From the NCBI RefSeq assembly GCF_001557235.1, contig NZ_LSJI01000138.1:1-16289 (forward strand): DNA of 16,289 nucleotides. Reading direction: 5' to 3'. How positions within the stretch are numbered: position 1 is the stretch's first letter; each line of letters begins with the position of its first letter. Under the pieces are notes generated by a model. That model had not been told where the DNA came from. It saw only the letters and a list, made by a program, of their open reading frames with translations, and ran no database searches. Below, piece after piece: positions 10,010-16,289 of this stretch. A program made the translations under genes and the position numbers. This stretch comes from Phenylobacterium sp. CCH9-H3. GTDB lineage: Bacteria; Pseudomonadota; Alphaproteobacteria; Caulobacterales; Caulobacteraceae.

Positions 10010-11677
10010 CTACCGCGTGAACTTGTGGAACTTGATCCTGTGGGGGATGAGGCTGTCGGCGCCCAGGCGGCGCTTCTTGTCCTCTTCGTAGGCTTCGAAG
10101 TTGCCTTCGAACCATTCCACGTGGCTGTCGCCTTCGAAGGCCAGGATGTGGGTGGCCAGGCGGTCCAGGAACCAGCGGTCGTGGCTGATGACCACGGCGC
10201 AGCCGGCGAATTCCTCCAGCGCCTCTTCCAGGTTCTGCAGCGTCTCGATGTCCAGGTCGTTGGTCGGTTCGTCGAGCAGGATGACGTTGCCGCCCTCGGT
10301 CAGGGTCTTGGCCAGGTGGACGCGGTTGCGCTCACCGCCCGAGAGCTGGCCGACCTTCTTCTGCTGGTCGCCGCCGCGGAAGTTGAACGAGCCGACGTAG
10401 CTGCGCGTGTTGATCTCGCGCTTGCCCACGGCCAGGACGTCCAGCCCCTGGCTGATCTCCTGCCAGACGGTCTTGTTGGGATCCAGCGCGTCGCGGCTCT
10501 GGTCCACGTAGGACAGCTTCACCGTCTCCCCGACGCGGAACGTACCGCCGTCGGGCTGTTCCTGGCCGGTGATGATCTTGAACAGGGTCGACTTGCCGGC
10601 GCCGTTCGGGCCGATGACGCCGACGATGCCGTTCGGCGGCAGCTTGAACGTCAGGTCTTCGAACAGAACCTTGTCGCCGTAGGCCTTGGAGAGGCCGTTG
10701 GCCTCCAGCACCACGTTGCCCAGGCGCGGGCCCGGCGGGATCTGGATGGCGGCGGTGGTCTGCGCCTGGCGGGCGTTCTCCTGCTCGCGGACCATCTCGT
10801 CGTAGCGGGCCAGACGCGCCTTCGACTTGGCCTGGCGGGCCTTGGCGCCCGAGCGCACCCATTCCAGTTCGCGGGTCATGGCGCGCTGGCGGGCCTCGCT
10901 CTCCGACTGCTCCTGGACGATGCGCTTGGTCTTCTGCTCCAGCCAGCCGGAGTAATTGCCCTCGTAGGGGATGCCCTTGCCGCGATCGAGTTCCAGGGTC
11001 CACTTGGTCACCTGGTCCAGGAAGTAGCGGTCGTGGGTGACCAGGATCACGCAGCCTGGGAAGGCCTCCAGGTGGTGCTGCAGCCAAGCCACGCTCTCGG
11101 CGTCGAGGTGGTTGGTGGGCTCGTCCAGCAGCAGCATGTCGGGCTTGCTGAGCAGCAGGCGGGCCAGGGCGATGCGGCGCTTCTCACCGCCCGACAGCTT
11201 GTCCACCGGCCAGTCGTTGGGCGGGCAGCGCAGGGCGTCCATGGCCATCTCGATCTTGGAATCGATGTCCCACAGGTCGCCGGCGTCGATCTTCTCCTGG
11301 AGGGCGGTCATCTCCTCCATCAGCTCGTCGGTGTAGTTCTCGCCCAGCTCGGCGGCGATCTGGTTGTAGCGGTCGAAGATCTTCTTCTCCTCGCACCAGG
11401 AGATCACGTTGCCCCAGACGTTGAGCTGCTCGTCGAGCTGGGGCTCCTGTTCCAGGTAGCCCATCTTGACGCCATCGGCGGCCTTGGCCTCGCCCGAGAA
11501 TTCCTTGTCGATCCCGGCCATGATCTTCAGCAGGGTCGACTTGCCCGAGCCGTTGACCCCGACCACACCGATCTTGGCGTCCGAGTAGAACGACAGCCAG
11601 ATGTTCTCGAACACCTTCTTGCCGCCGGGATAGGCCTTGGTCAGGCCCTGCATCTGGAAGATATACTGCTGCGCCAT
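10010..11677 (-). CDS. ettA: Energy-dependent translational throttle protein EttA (ABC-F)
   Basis: The protein has 555 residues, the same length as E. coli EttA. It has two ABC domains in one chain without membrane segments. ABC1 has Walker [10 protein letters not shown] (40-48), signature LSGGE (161-165) and Walker [12 protein letters not shown] with catalytic Glu E186; the Arm insertion lies at about 95-140. The PtIM linker at about 242-322 is Arg/Lys/Gln-rich. ABC2 has GPNGAGKST (356-364), LSGGE (445-449) and [11 protein letters not shown] with E470. The C-terminus is basic ([10 protein letters not shown]). EttA binds the ribosomal E site and gates entry into elongation according to ATP/ADP ratio. 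ATG 11675-11677 is chosen over the longer frame because MAQQYIFQM matches the conserved family start. It is monocistronic. The wide open frame on the opposite strand is a codon-bias artefact. Confidence 0.96.
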   Translation of the reverse strand: MAQQYIFQMQGLTKAYPGGKKVFENIWLSFYSDAKIGVVGVNGSGKSTLLKIMAGIDKEFSGEAKAADGVKMGYLEQEPQLDEQLNVWGNVISWCEEKKIFDRYNQIAAELGENYTDELMEEMTALQEKIDAGDLWDIDSKIEMAMDALRCPPNDWPVDKLSGGEKRRIALARLLLSKPDMLLLDEPTNHLDAESVAWLQHHLEAFPGCVILVTHDRYFLDQVTKWTLELDRGKGIPYEGNYSGWLEQKTKRIVQEQSESEARQRAMTRELEWVRSGAKARQAKSKARLARYDEMVREQENARQAQTTAAIQIPPGPRLGNVVLEANGLSKAYGDKVLFEDLTFKLPPNGIVGVIGPNGAGKSTLFKIITGQEQPDGGTFRVGETVKLSYVDQSRDALDPNKTVWQEISQGLDVLAVGKREINTRSYVGSFNFRGGDQQKKVGQLSGGERNRVHLAKTLTEGGNVILLDEPTNDLDIETLQNLEEALEEFAGCAVVISHDRWFLDRLATHILAFEGDSHVEWFEGNFEAYEEDKKRRLGADSLIPHRIKFHKFTR

Positions 11678-11725
11678 GGGGCGTCCGCGCTCGCTCGTTC
11701 GAGGTATGGGGAATTCGGGCGAGCA

Positions 11726-11752
11726 GATAGCGGTGCGGGCGATCCGGCGCAA
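11726..11752 (-). promoter_or_regulatory. Weak candidate promoter for ettA
   Basis: On the minus strand TTGCGC (complement of 11747-11752) and GCTATC (complement of 11726-11731) are separated by 15 bp. They partly resemble the alphaproteobacterial housekeeping -35 and the Caulobacter-type GCTAnA -10. A short dyad (TCCGGCG-CAA-CGCCGGA, 11743-11759) overlaps the -35. This is suggestive only. Confidence 0.28.
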
Positions 11753-11756
11753 CGCC

Positions 11757-11781
11757 GGAACCTGCCGAGCCTCTGCGCGTT
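11757..11781 (+). promoter_or_regulatory. EcfG/SigT-type general stress response promoter upstream of the hybrid kinase
   Basis: GGAAC at 11757-11761, then exactly 16 bp, then CGTT at 11778-11781. This is a full match to the consensus recognised by the alphaproteobacterial general-stress ECF sigma factor (GGAAC-N16/17-CGTT). The kinase ATG is 83 bp downstream of the -10 element, in the same orientation. It predicts that the hybrid kinase gene is induced by the general stress response. Confidence 0.7.
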
Positions 11782-11863
11782 GCAGGTGCTCGGGGACGGG
11801 GAAAGGTCATGGGTGTGCGTCGATGGGGGCGATGAACCGCCTGGCGATCCGCCGGGACGCCGG

Positions 11864-13831
11864 ATGAGCGGGCCCAACCCGGTGGAACCGGCGCTCCACT
11901 ATCTGGTGGACGCGGTTTCCGACTACGCCATCTACATGCTGGATCCCCAAGGCTCCGTGACCAGCTGGAACACAGGCGCGCGGCGGCTGAAGGGCTATGC
12001 CGAGGCCGAGATCCGCGGACGCCCGTTTTCCCAGTTCTTCACGCCCGAAGACCGCGCCGCCGGCATGCCGCAAGACATCCTGGACCGGGCCGCCCGCGAC
12101 GGGCGCGTCGAGGTCGAGGGCTGGCGGCTGCGCAAGGACGGCAGCCGGTTCTGGACGCAGGGGACGATCCATGCGGTCCGCGAGCCCGGCGGCGCCCTGA
12201 TCGGCTTCGCCAAGGTCACCCGCGACATGACCGAGCGCAAGGCCGCGCAGGAAGCCCTCGCCGCCAGCGAGCGCCAGTTCCGCCTGCTGGTGTCCGGCGT
12301 GGTGGACTATGCGATCTTCATGCTGGATCCGGCCGGCATCGTGACCAACTGGAACGCCGGGGCGCAGAACATCAAGGGTTATGCGGTCGATGAGATCGTC
12401 GGACGGCACTTCAGCGTGTTCTACACCGAAGAGGACCGCGCGGCGGGCGCGCCGCACCGGGCCCTGGCCACGGCCGCGGAGCAGGGCCGTTACGAAGCCG
12501 AGGGCTGGCGCGTGCGCAAGGATGGCAGCCTGTTCTGGGCCCTGGCGATCATCGACGCGATCAAGGACGAGACCGGCGCCCTGATCGGGTTCGCCAAGAT
12601 CACGCGCGACAACACCGAGAAGCGGCGGGCCGAGCTGGAATTGCAGCGCGCGCACGAGCAGTTGGCGCAGGCCCAGAAGCTGGAGGCCCTGGGCAAGCTG
12701 ACGGGCGGGGTGGCCCACGACTTCAACAATCTCCTCATGGTGGTCAGCGGCCAGGCCCAGTTGCTGCGGCGCAAGGTCGGCGAAGACGCCCGCGCGCTGC
12801 GGGCCCTGGACGCCATCGAAGCGTCGGCGCGGCGCGGCGAAGACCTGACCCGGGCGCTGCTGTCCTTTTCGCGCCGCCAGAGGCTGGTCCTCTCGCCCAC
12901 GGCGCTGCCCGAGCGCGCCGACGGCCTGAAGGAGCTGTTGTCGGCCAGCCTGCCGCCCGCCGTCCGGCTGGACCTCGATCTGCCGGAAGACCTCTGGCCG
13001 GTGACGGTGGATGTCGGCGAACTCGAACTGGCGTTGCTGAACCTCGCCGTCAACGCGCGGGACGCCATGCCGGACGGCGGATCGCTGTCGATCGGCGCCG
13101 CGAACGTGACCCTGGATGGGTCGGGCCCCGGCGACTTGGCCGGCGACTTCGTGGCGGTCTCGCTGCAGGACACCGGAACCGGGATCGCGCCCGATATCCT
13201 TCCCCGCATCTTCGACCCGTTCTTCACGACCAAGGACGTGGACAAGGGTACGGGCCTGGGCCTGTCCCAGGTGTTCGGCTTCGCCCAGCAATCCGGTGGC
13301 CATGTGACGGTCGATAGCGACCTGGGCAAGGGCACCTGCTTCACCCTCTACCTGCCTCGCGCCGACCAGGCGCCGCGGTCGGTCGCGGACGACGCACCCC
13401 TTCCGCCGGCCTCCAGCGCGCGGATCCTGCTGGTCGAGGACAATCCCGATGTCGCCGACGTGGCCGCGCGGATGCTGGAGGAGCTCGGCCACGAGGTGCG
13501 CACCGTCTCCAGCGGCACGGCGGCGCTCGGCGCGCTGGGCGCCGGCGAGGCGCCGGACCTGATCTTCAGCGACATCGTAATGGCGGGCGATCCCGACGGC
13601 CTGGGGCTGGCGCGGCGTGTCCGCGAGGCCTTCCCGCACGTCCCGATCCTGCTGGCGACCGGTTACAGTGAGGCCGCGGCCCGGATCGGCGACGAATTCC
13701 CGATCCTGCGCAAGCCCTACAAGCTGGCCGAACTGAGCCGCGCCCTGTCCGAACAGTTGGCGGCGCATCGGCCGAGCAAGCTCGTGGATCTTGAGACGGA
13801 GCGCCGCGCGCGCGGCGTGGCGGGCAAATAG
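11864..13831 (+). CDS. Soluble PAS-PAS hybrid sensor histidine kinase with C-terminal receiver domain
   Basis: The protein has 655 residues and no membrane segments, so it is a cytoplasmic sensor. PAS1 (about 10-124) and PAS2 (about 138-252) are near copies; each has DYAI-x-MLDP at the start and GALIGFAK-x-TRD at the end. A short coiled linker leads to the HisKA dimerisation helix (GKLTGGVAHDFNNLL, H285 the phosphoacceptor). The HATPase_c domain shows the N box (NLAVNARDAMPDGG), G1 (DTGTGIAPD), F box (IFDPFFTTK) and G2 (GTGLGLS). From about 520 a receiver domain (ILLVEDNPDVADV; D570 in FSDIVMAG; Thr in LATGY; Lys in LRKPYK) makes it a hybrid kinase, so a phosphotransfer partner elsewhere is expected. 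The ligand or cofactor of the PAS domains is unknown. ATG 11864 is chosen; its Shine-Dalgarno is weak, and in-frame GTGs upstream are possible. An EcfG-type promoter precedes it. Confidence 0.92.
   Translation: MSGPNPVEPALHYLVDAVSDYAIYMLDPQGSVTSWNTGARRLKGYAEAEIRGRPFSQFFTPEDRAAGMPQDILDRAARDGRVEVEGWRLRKDGSRFWTQGTIHAVREPGGALIGFAKVTRDMTERKAAQEALAASERQFRLLVSGVVDYAIFMLDPAGIVTNWNAGAQNIKGYAVDEIVGRHFSVFYTEEDRAAGAPHRALATAAEQGRYEAEGWRVRKDGSLFWALAIIDAIKDETGALIGFAKITRDNTEKRRAELELQRAHEQLAQAQKLEALGKLTGGVAHDFNNLLMVVSGQAQLLRRKVGEDARALRALDAIEASARRGEDLTRALLSFSRRQRLVLSPTALPERADGLKELLSASLPPAVRLDLDLPEDLWPVTVDVGELELALLNLAVNARDAMPDGGSLSIGAANVTLDGSGPGDLAGDFVAVSLQDTGTGIAPDILPRIFDPFFTTKDVDKGTGLGLSQVFGFAQQSGGHVTVDSDLGKGTCFTLYLPRADQAPRSVADDAPLPPASSARILLVEDNPDVADVAARMLEELGHEVRTVSSGTAALGALGAGEAPDLIFSDIVMAGDPDGLGLARRVREAFPHVPILLATGYSEAAARIGDEFPILRKPYKLAELSRALSEQLAAHRPSKLVDLETERRARGVAGK
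11921..12619 (+). repeat. Internal tandem duplication encoding the two PAS domains
   Basis: Residues 20-124 and 148-252 of the hybrid kinase align over 105 positions without a gap, offset by 128 residues. By hand count 66 of 105 are identical. Strongest blocks are DYAI-x-MLDP, EDRAAG, EGWR-x-RKDGS-x-FW and GALIGFAK-x-TRD. The similarity reflects a relatively recent domain duplication. Confidence 0.85.
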
Positions 13832-13860
13832 GAAAATGCCGCGGGAAGGGCGCCGACCCC

Positions 13861-13903
13861 CGTCCGGCTGGGATGTCCGGGCCCTGCAGCCCGACGCCGG
13901 ACG
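13861..13903 (+). terminator. Nested hairpin after the hybrid kinase gene
   Basis: An 8-bp outer stem (CGTCCGGC at 13861-13868 with GCCGGACG at 13896-13903) encloses an inner GGGC/GCCC stem (13879-13882 with 13889-13892). It begins 30 bp after the kinase stop. No T-run follows, so it is a candidate 3'-end structure or Rho-assisted terminator rather than a textbook intrinsic terminator. Confidence 0.35.
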
Positions 13904-13990
13904 ATGAGCAGCCCACCCCTCCCGCGAGTTGATCCCTGGGCCGGCCGAACGAACCGGGTGGCCTGCCGAGGGGAGGAGTCGAAGCGGGCG

Positions 13991-14338
13991 TTAGTTACGG
14001 GCGGCCTGGAGCCGGATTGCGGCCTTGTTGCAGGCGCGGACCTGGCCGTCCGACAGCTCACGGCCGCCGGACCTGTAGCTGGCCACCGGCCCCACCACCG
14101 CGACCACCTTCTTGCACTCGCGCACCAAGCCATCGAGGTTGCCCTTGCGCGCGGCCACGCCCTCGCACTGGTCGCCATCGCAGCGCCAGGCGACGCCGGC
14201 GATGACCTCCTCCCGGGGGGCCGCGGCGGCGGAGGCGAGGCGCGCCTCGCCGCGATAGCCGACGCTCTGGGCGAACGCCGCCCCCGACGCGAACACCGCC
14301 ACCGCGGCGATCGCGCTCACACGCCTGAAGTTTTGCAT
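13991..14338 (-). CDS. Small secreted four-Cys protein (CC_3452-like family)
   Basis: The protein has 115 residues. Residues 1-23 are a Sec signal peptide (basic MQNFRR, hydrophobic AIAAVAVFASGAA, cleavage AFA-Q). The mature part has four Cys: C53 and C58 in WRCDGDQCEG, C75 in RECKKV, and C103 in RACNKA. They probably form two disulfides in the periplasm. The C-terminal half includes VVGPVASYRSGGRELSDGQ. I recall this pattern as a small alphaproteobacterial family named after a Caulobacter locus (CC_3452); the name is from memory and no function is known. ATG 14336-14338 is preceded by AAAGGA at proper spacing, so the longer frame to 14368, which reads into the operators, is rejected. It is divergent from the TetR gene 94 bp away. 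The shared region contains two operator-like repeats, one lying between this gene's -35 and its start, so TetR control is likely. Confidence 0.85.
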   Translation of the reverse strand: MQNFRRVSAIAAVAVFASGAAFAQSVGYRGEARLASAAAAPREEVIAGVAWRCDGDQCEGVAARKGNLDGLVRECKKVVAVVGPVASYRSGGRELSDGQVRACNKAAIRLQAARN

Positions 14339-14362
14339 CTTCGTGTTCCTTTGGGTAGAAAA

Positions 14363-14408
14363 GAGCACGACCGGTCGCTAAGATCTAAAAAGAGCACGAT
14401 CGGTCACT
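14363..14408. promoter_or_regulatory. Two direct operator-like repeats in the divergent TetR / secreted-protein intergenic region
   Basis: GAGCACGACCGGTCGCT (14363-14379) and GAGCACGATCGGTCACT (14392-14408) match at 15 of 17 positions, 29 bp apart start to start, each preceded by an A-run. The first contains the perfect palindrome CGACCGGTCG (14368-14377); the second has the related GATCGGTC. Dyads with GACC/GGTC arms are typical of TetR-family operators. Position between two divergent starts suggests autorepression plus repression of the secreted-protein gene. Confidence 0.7.
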
Positions 14409-14409
14409 T

Positions 14410-14415
14410 TGTCAA
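14410..14415 (-). promoter_or_regulatory. Consensus -35 box for the secreted-protein gene
   Basis: On the minus strand this reads TTGACA, a perfect sigma-70 -35. The second operator copy (14392-14408) starts one base beyond it, in the -35/-10 spacer. An AT-rich TTTTTAGATC follows at slightly long spacing and may supply the -10. A repressor bound there would block this promoter. Confidence 0.5.
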
Positions 14416-14432
14416 GCAGGGAGGCTTGGCTT

Positions 14433-15026
14433 TTGCGCAAGGGTGAAGCAACGCGTGTCCGCATCGTCGCGGAGGCCGCGCGCCAGGCGGCGTTGCGGGG
14501 CCTCACAGGTGTCAGCCTGTCCGACGTGGCCGACGCGGTGGGTCTCTCCAAGAGCGGGCTCTTCAAGCACTTCGAGTCCAAGGACGACATGCACCTGGCC
14601 GTCATCGAGTCGGTGATGGAGCGGTTCGCGGACGTGATCTGGAAGCCCGCCGAGGGCCTCCCGCCCGGCCGCGCCCGCCTGGAGGTGGTCTTCGAACGCT
14701 GGCTGCACTGGTGCGAGGAGGAGTGGCCTGAGAGCGGCTGCCCGGTGACCGCTCTCAGCGTGGAACTGGACGACCAGCCGGGGCCCCTGCGGGACCTTCT
14801 GCACAAGCGCCTGCAGGGCTGGCGCAAGACCATGCTGCGCGAGTTCCGCGTCCTGCGGGATCCGCCGCTCAGCGAGGGCGAGGCCCAGGCCGCCTATTTC
14901 CAGATGAAGAGCTTCATCCTGGGCCACTCGGATTCGCGCCGGATGATGGGCGACGCCGATGCGCACCGCTCGGCCGCCGCGGCCTTCGAGGCCCTGCTGG
15001 ATCGCACCTGCCGCCTCGCCGCCTGA
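14433..15026 (+). CDS. TetR-family transcriptional regulator
   Basis: The protein has 197 residues. The N-terminal HTH is typical: RIVAEAARQAALRGLTGVSLSDVADAVGLSKSGLFKHFESKDDMHLAVI, with SKSGLFKHFESK as the recognition helix and its follow-up. The C-terminal ligand-binding half includes a conserved-looking GCPVTALSVELDD segment and an FILGHSDSRR stretch. The ligand is unknown. The start is judged to be TTG 14433, because AGGGAGG (14418-14424) lies eight bases upstream and MRKGEATR is a usual TetR opening. TTG 14409 is in frame but would overlap the second operator and lacks a ribosome-binding site. It is divergent from the secreted four-Cys gene. The two repeats between them fit autoregulation. 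The csbD-like gene downstream has its own promoter. Confidence 0.9.
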   Translation: MRKGEATRVRIVAEAARQAALRGLTGVSLSDVADAVGLSKSGLFKHFESKDDMHLAVIESVMERFADVIWKPAEGLPPGRARLEVVFERWLHWCEEEWPESGCPVTALSVELDDQPGPLRDLLHKRLQGWRKTMLREFRVLRDPPLSEGEAQAAYFQMKSFILGHSDSRRMMGDADAHRSAAAAFEALLDRTCRLAA

Positions 15027-15035
15027 GCCTTCTCC

Positions 15036-15060
15036 GGAACGATAACCGCCCTGCCGCGTA
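15036..15060 (+). promoter_or_regulatory. EcfG/SigT-like stress promoter upstream of the csbD-like gene
   Basis: GGAAC at 15036-15040, 16 bp, then CGTA at 15057-15060: one mismatch from GGAAC-N16-CGTT. It begins 10 bp after the TetR stop and ends 49 bp before the csbD-like ATG. CsbD-type genes are frequent general-stress targets, which supports the reading. Confidence 0.6.
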
Positions 15061-15109
15061 GTCACTGCGACCGGTGAACCTCACCCGTGACACGCGAAGG
15101 ATGACAGCC

Positions 15110-15292
15110 ATGCACAAGGACGAAGCCAAGGGCGCCGCCAAGGATATCTCGGGCTCGATCAAGGAAGGCGTGGGTAAGGCGACGGGCGACGACCGTCTGG
15201 CCGCCGAAGGCGCCGGCGAGCGCGTCGAAGGCAAGGTGCAGAAGGGCGTCGGCGCCCTGAAGGACGCGGCCCGGGACGCCCTGAAGAACTAG
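15110..15292 (+). CDS. CsbD-family stress protein
   Basis: The protein has 60 residues and is highly charged and hydrophilic, with the CsbD pattern: KGAAKDISGSIKEGVGKATGDD, then a second related AEG-x-GERVEGKVQKGVGALKD repeat. CsbD-like proteins are small cytoplasmic proteins induced by general stress; the molecular role is unknown. ATG 15110 is chosen because GAAGGA (15096-15101) is spaced eight bases before it. ATG 15101 and GTG 15074 are in frame but have no suitably spaced Shine-Dalgarno. An EcfG-like promoter stands upstream and a 10-bp stem hairpin follows, so it is likely a single-gene transcript. Confidence 0.92.
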   Translation: MHKDEAKGAAKDISGSIKEGVGKATGDDRLAAEGAGERVEGKVQKGVGALKDAARDALKN

Positions 15293-15312
15293 ACGCGGAC
15301 GAGACCACGTTT

Positions 15313-15346
15313 CGAGGGCCGCTCCGGGAAGCCGGCGCGGCCCTCG
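15313..15346. terminator. Hairpin between the csbD-like gene and the convergent MFS gene
   Basis: A perfect 10-bp inverted repeat, CGAGGGCCGC (15313-15322) and GCGGCCCTCG (15337-15346), has a 14-base loop. It is 20 bp after the csbD-like stop and 46 bp beyond the opposing transporter stop, so it could serve both transcripts. There is no clear T-run on either side. Confidence 0.6.
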
Positions 15347-15392
15347 TCATGTCTGCACGTGTCCTTCTCCTCACCCGGAGGACGGAGGAGGA

Positions 15393-16289
15393 TCAGGCTT
15401 CCGCGTCGATCTCGGCGAAGGTCTTGCCGCGGGTCTCGCGGGCGGCCAGCGCCGCGACGCCGGTGACGAGCGCCGCCGCCGCCACATAGATGGCGATGGG
15501 CGTTCCCGATCCCGTCGCCTGCAGCAGGGCGGCGGCGATCAGCGGCGCGAGGGATCCTGCGAAGATCGACGTCACCTGGTAGGCCAGGGACACCCCGGAA
15601 TAGCGCATCCGGGTCGGGAACATCTCGGCCAGGAAGGCGGCCTGCGGACCATACATCGCCCCGTGGCACACCAGCGCGCCGACGCAGGCCAGGACGATCA
15701 GCTCGGGCCGACCCGTGTCGAGCAGGGCGAAGAAGGCAAAGGCCCAGGCCACCATTGCGAACGCCCCGGCCGCATAGACCGGCCGCCGGCCGATCCGGTC
15801 CGACAGCGCGCCGAACAGCGGGATCAGGAAGACGTGACAGGCCGAGGCGATCAGGATCGCCTCCAGCGCCACCTGGCGCGACAGCCCCACCTTCTGGGTG
15901 ACGTAGGTGATCGAAAAGACCGTGATCACATAGTAGCTGATGTTCTCGGCGAACTTCAGGCCGGCGCCGATCACCAGCTCCCGCGGGCGGCGGCGGATCG
16001 CCTCCAGGGTCGGGGCCTTCTCGATGGCGGCGGCTTCCTTGGCCACCTCGCGGAAGGCGGGGCTCTCCTCAACCGTGGTGCGGATCCACCAGCCGACGCC
16101 GATCAGCACCGCCGACAGCAGGAACGGCACGCGCCAGCCCCAGGCCAGGAAGTCCGCCTCGTTCTGGAACGCCGCCATGGCCGCCAGCATGCCCGAGGCC
16201 AGGAGGCTGCCCGCCGCCACCCCCGCCTGCGGGAAGCTGGCCCAGAGGCCCCGGCGGGCGGCGTCGCCGTGTTCGGCCACGATCAGGAC
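15393..16289 (-). CDS. MFS transporter, metabolite:H+ symporter (MHS) type, partial (N-terminus off the right edge)
   Basis: An open frame of 298 codons plus stop enters from the right edge already in frame (VLIVAEHGDAARRGLWASFPQAG...), so an apparent internal Met start is not the real one. The visible part covers about TM4 to TM12. Family landmarks are AEHGDAARRGLWASFPQAGVAAG before TM5, a central cytoplasmic loop (TTVEESPAFREVAKE), then AENISYYVITVFSITYVTQKVG and GALSDRIGRRPVY, the MFS A-like loop motif repeated in the second half. Late GPQAAFLAEMFPTRMRYSG is typical of the ShiA/KgtP/ProP-like MHS group, which import organic acids or compatible solutes with protons. The substrate cannot be read from the sequence. 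The C-terminus is short (RGKTFAEIDAEA). It converges on the csbD-like gene. Confidence 0.93.
   Translation of the reverse strand, partial: VLIVAEHGDAARRGLWASFPQAGVAAGSLLASGMLAAMAAFQNEADFLAWGWRVPFLLSAVLIGVGWWIRTTVEESPAFREVAKEAAAIEKAPTLEAIRRRPRELVIGAGLKFAENISYYVITVFSITYVTQKVGLSRQVALEAILIASACHVFLIPLFGALSDRIGRRPVYAAGAFAMVAWAFAFFALLDTGRPELIVLACVGALVCHGAMYGPQAAFLAEMFPTRMRYSGVSLAYQVTSIFAGSLAPLIAAALLQATGSGTPIAIYVAAAALVTGVAALAARETRGKTFAEIDAEA

Noticed and set aside
10025..11863. Very long open frame on the plus strand opposite ettA, continuous with the hybrid kinase frame
   Set aside because: It is exactly antisense to a strongly conserved 555-residue EttA. The translation is Val/Leu/Gly/Ala/Gln-rich with no domain, which is a high-GC codon-bias artefact. 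The kinase proper begins at ATG 11864.
11807..13768. 653-codon open frame antisense to the hybrid kinase
   Set aside because: Composition is Arg/Gly/Gln/Asp-rich without motifs, while the plus strand encodes all kinase and receiver motifs.

Overview
This is a GC-rich, gene-dense window. The best inferred source is an alphaproteobacterium, most likely Caulobacteraceae (Caulobacter or Phenylobacterium). The reasons are a methionine synthase split into two polypeptides, a SahR-type ArsR/methyltransferase regulator heading the methionine genes, EcfG/SigT-like promoters (GGAAC-N16-CGTT), a small secreted four-Cys protein of a Caulobacter-type family, and frequent non-ATG starts. There is no sign of an insertion sequence, prophage, CRISPR array, tRNA or rRNA.

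Layout. Positions 1-785 (-) hold the N-terminal part of an unrecognised protein with W-x-W-P repeats, a membrane segment and a Gly-rich tail that runs off the left edge. A stretch with no supported gene follows, then a small secreted glycine-zipper protein (1419-1799, -) with a strong hairpin behind it. A CPA1-type Na+/H+ antiporter (about 1953-3257, +) runs toward a palindromic terminator-like element shared with the opposing methionine operon.

The core (3321-9394, -) is a five-gene methionine / SAM-cycle operon in the order sahR-like regulator, metF, metH part 1 (homocysteine domain), a DUF6882-like protein, and metH part 2 (folate, cobalamin and activation domains). Every junction is a stop/start overlap (ATGA, GTGA or TGATG), so the genes are probably translationally coupled. 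A perfect 16-bp palindrome overlaps the predicted -10 of the regulator and is the likely operator for SAH-responsive autorepression. MetF supplies 5-methyl-THF and the two MetH parts together methylate homocysteine.

Divergent from the operon is a small P-loop kinase-like protein (9479-9982, +). It converges on ettA (10010-11677, -), the ribosome-binding ABC-F factor. Divergent from ettA is a soluble PAS-PAS-histidine kinase-receiver hybrid (11864-13831, +), preceded by a perfect EcfG-type promoter. Next come the secreted four-Cys protein (13991-14338, -) and a divergent TetR regulator (14433-15026, +). They share a short intergenic region with two near-identical operator-like repeats. A CsbD-like stress protein (15110-15292, +) has a second EcfG-like promoter. 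At the right edge lies the C-terminal part of an MHS-family MFS transporter (15393-16289, -).

Most of the window is recognisable housekeeping and stress-response genetics. The least explained elements are the W-x-W-P repeat protein at the left edge and the DUF6882-like gene embedded between the two methionine synthase halves.
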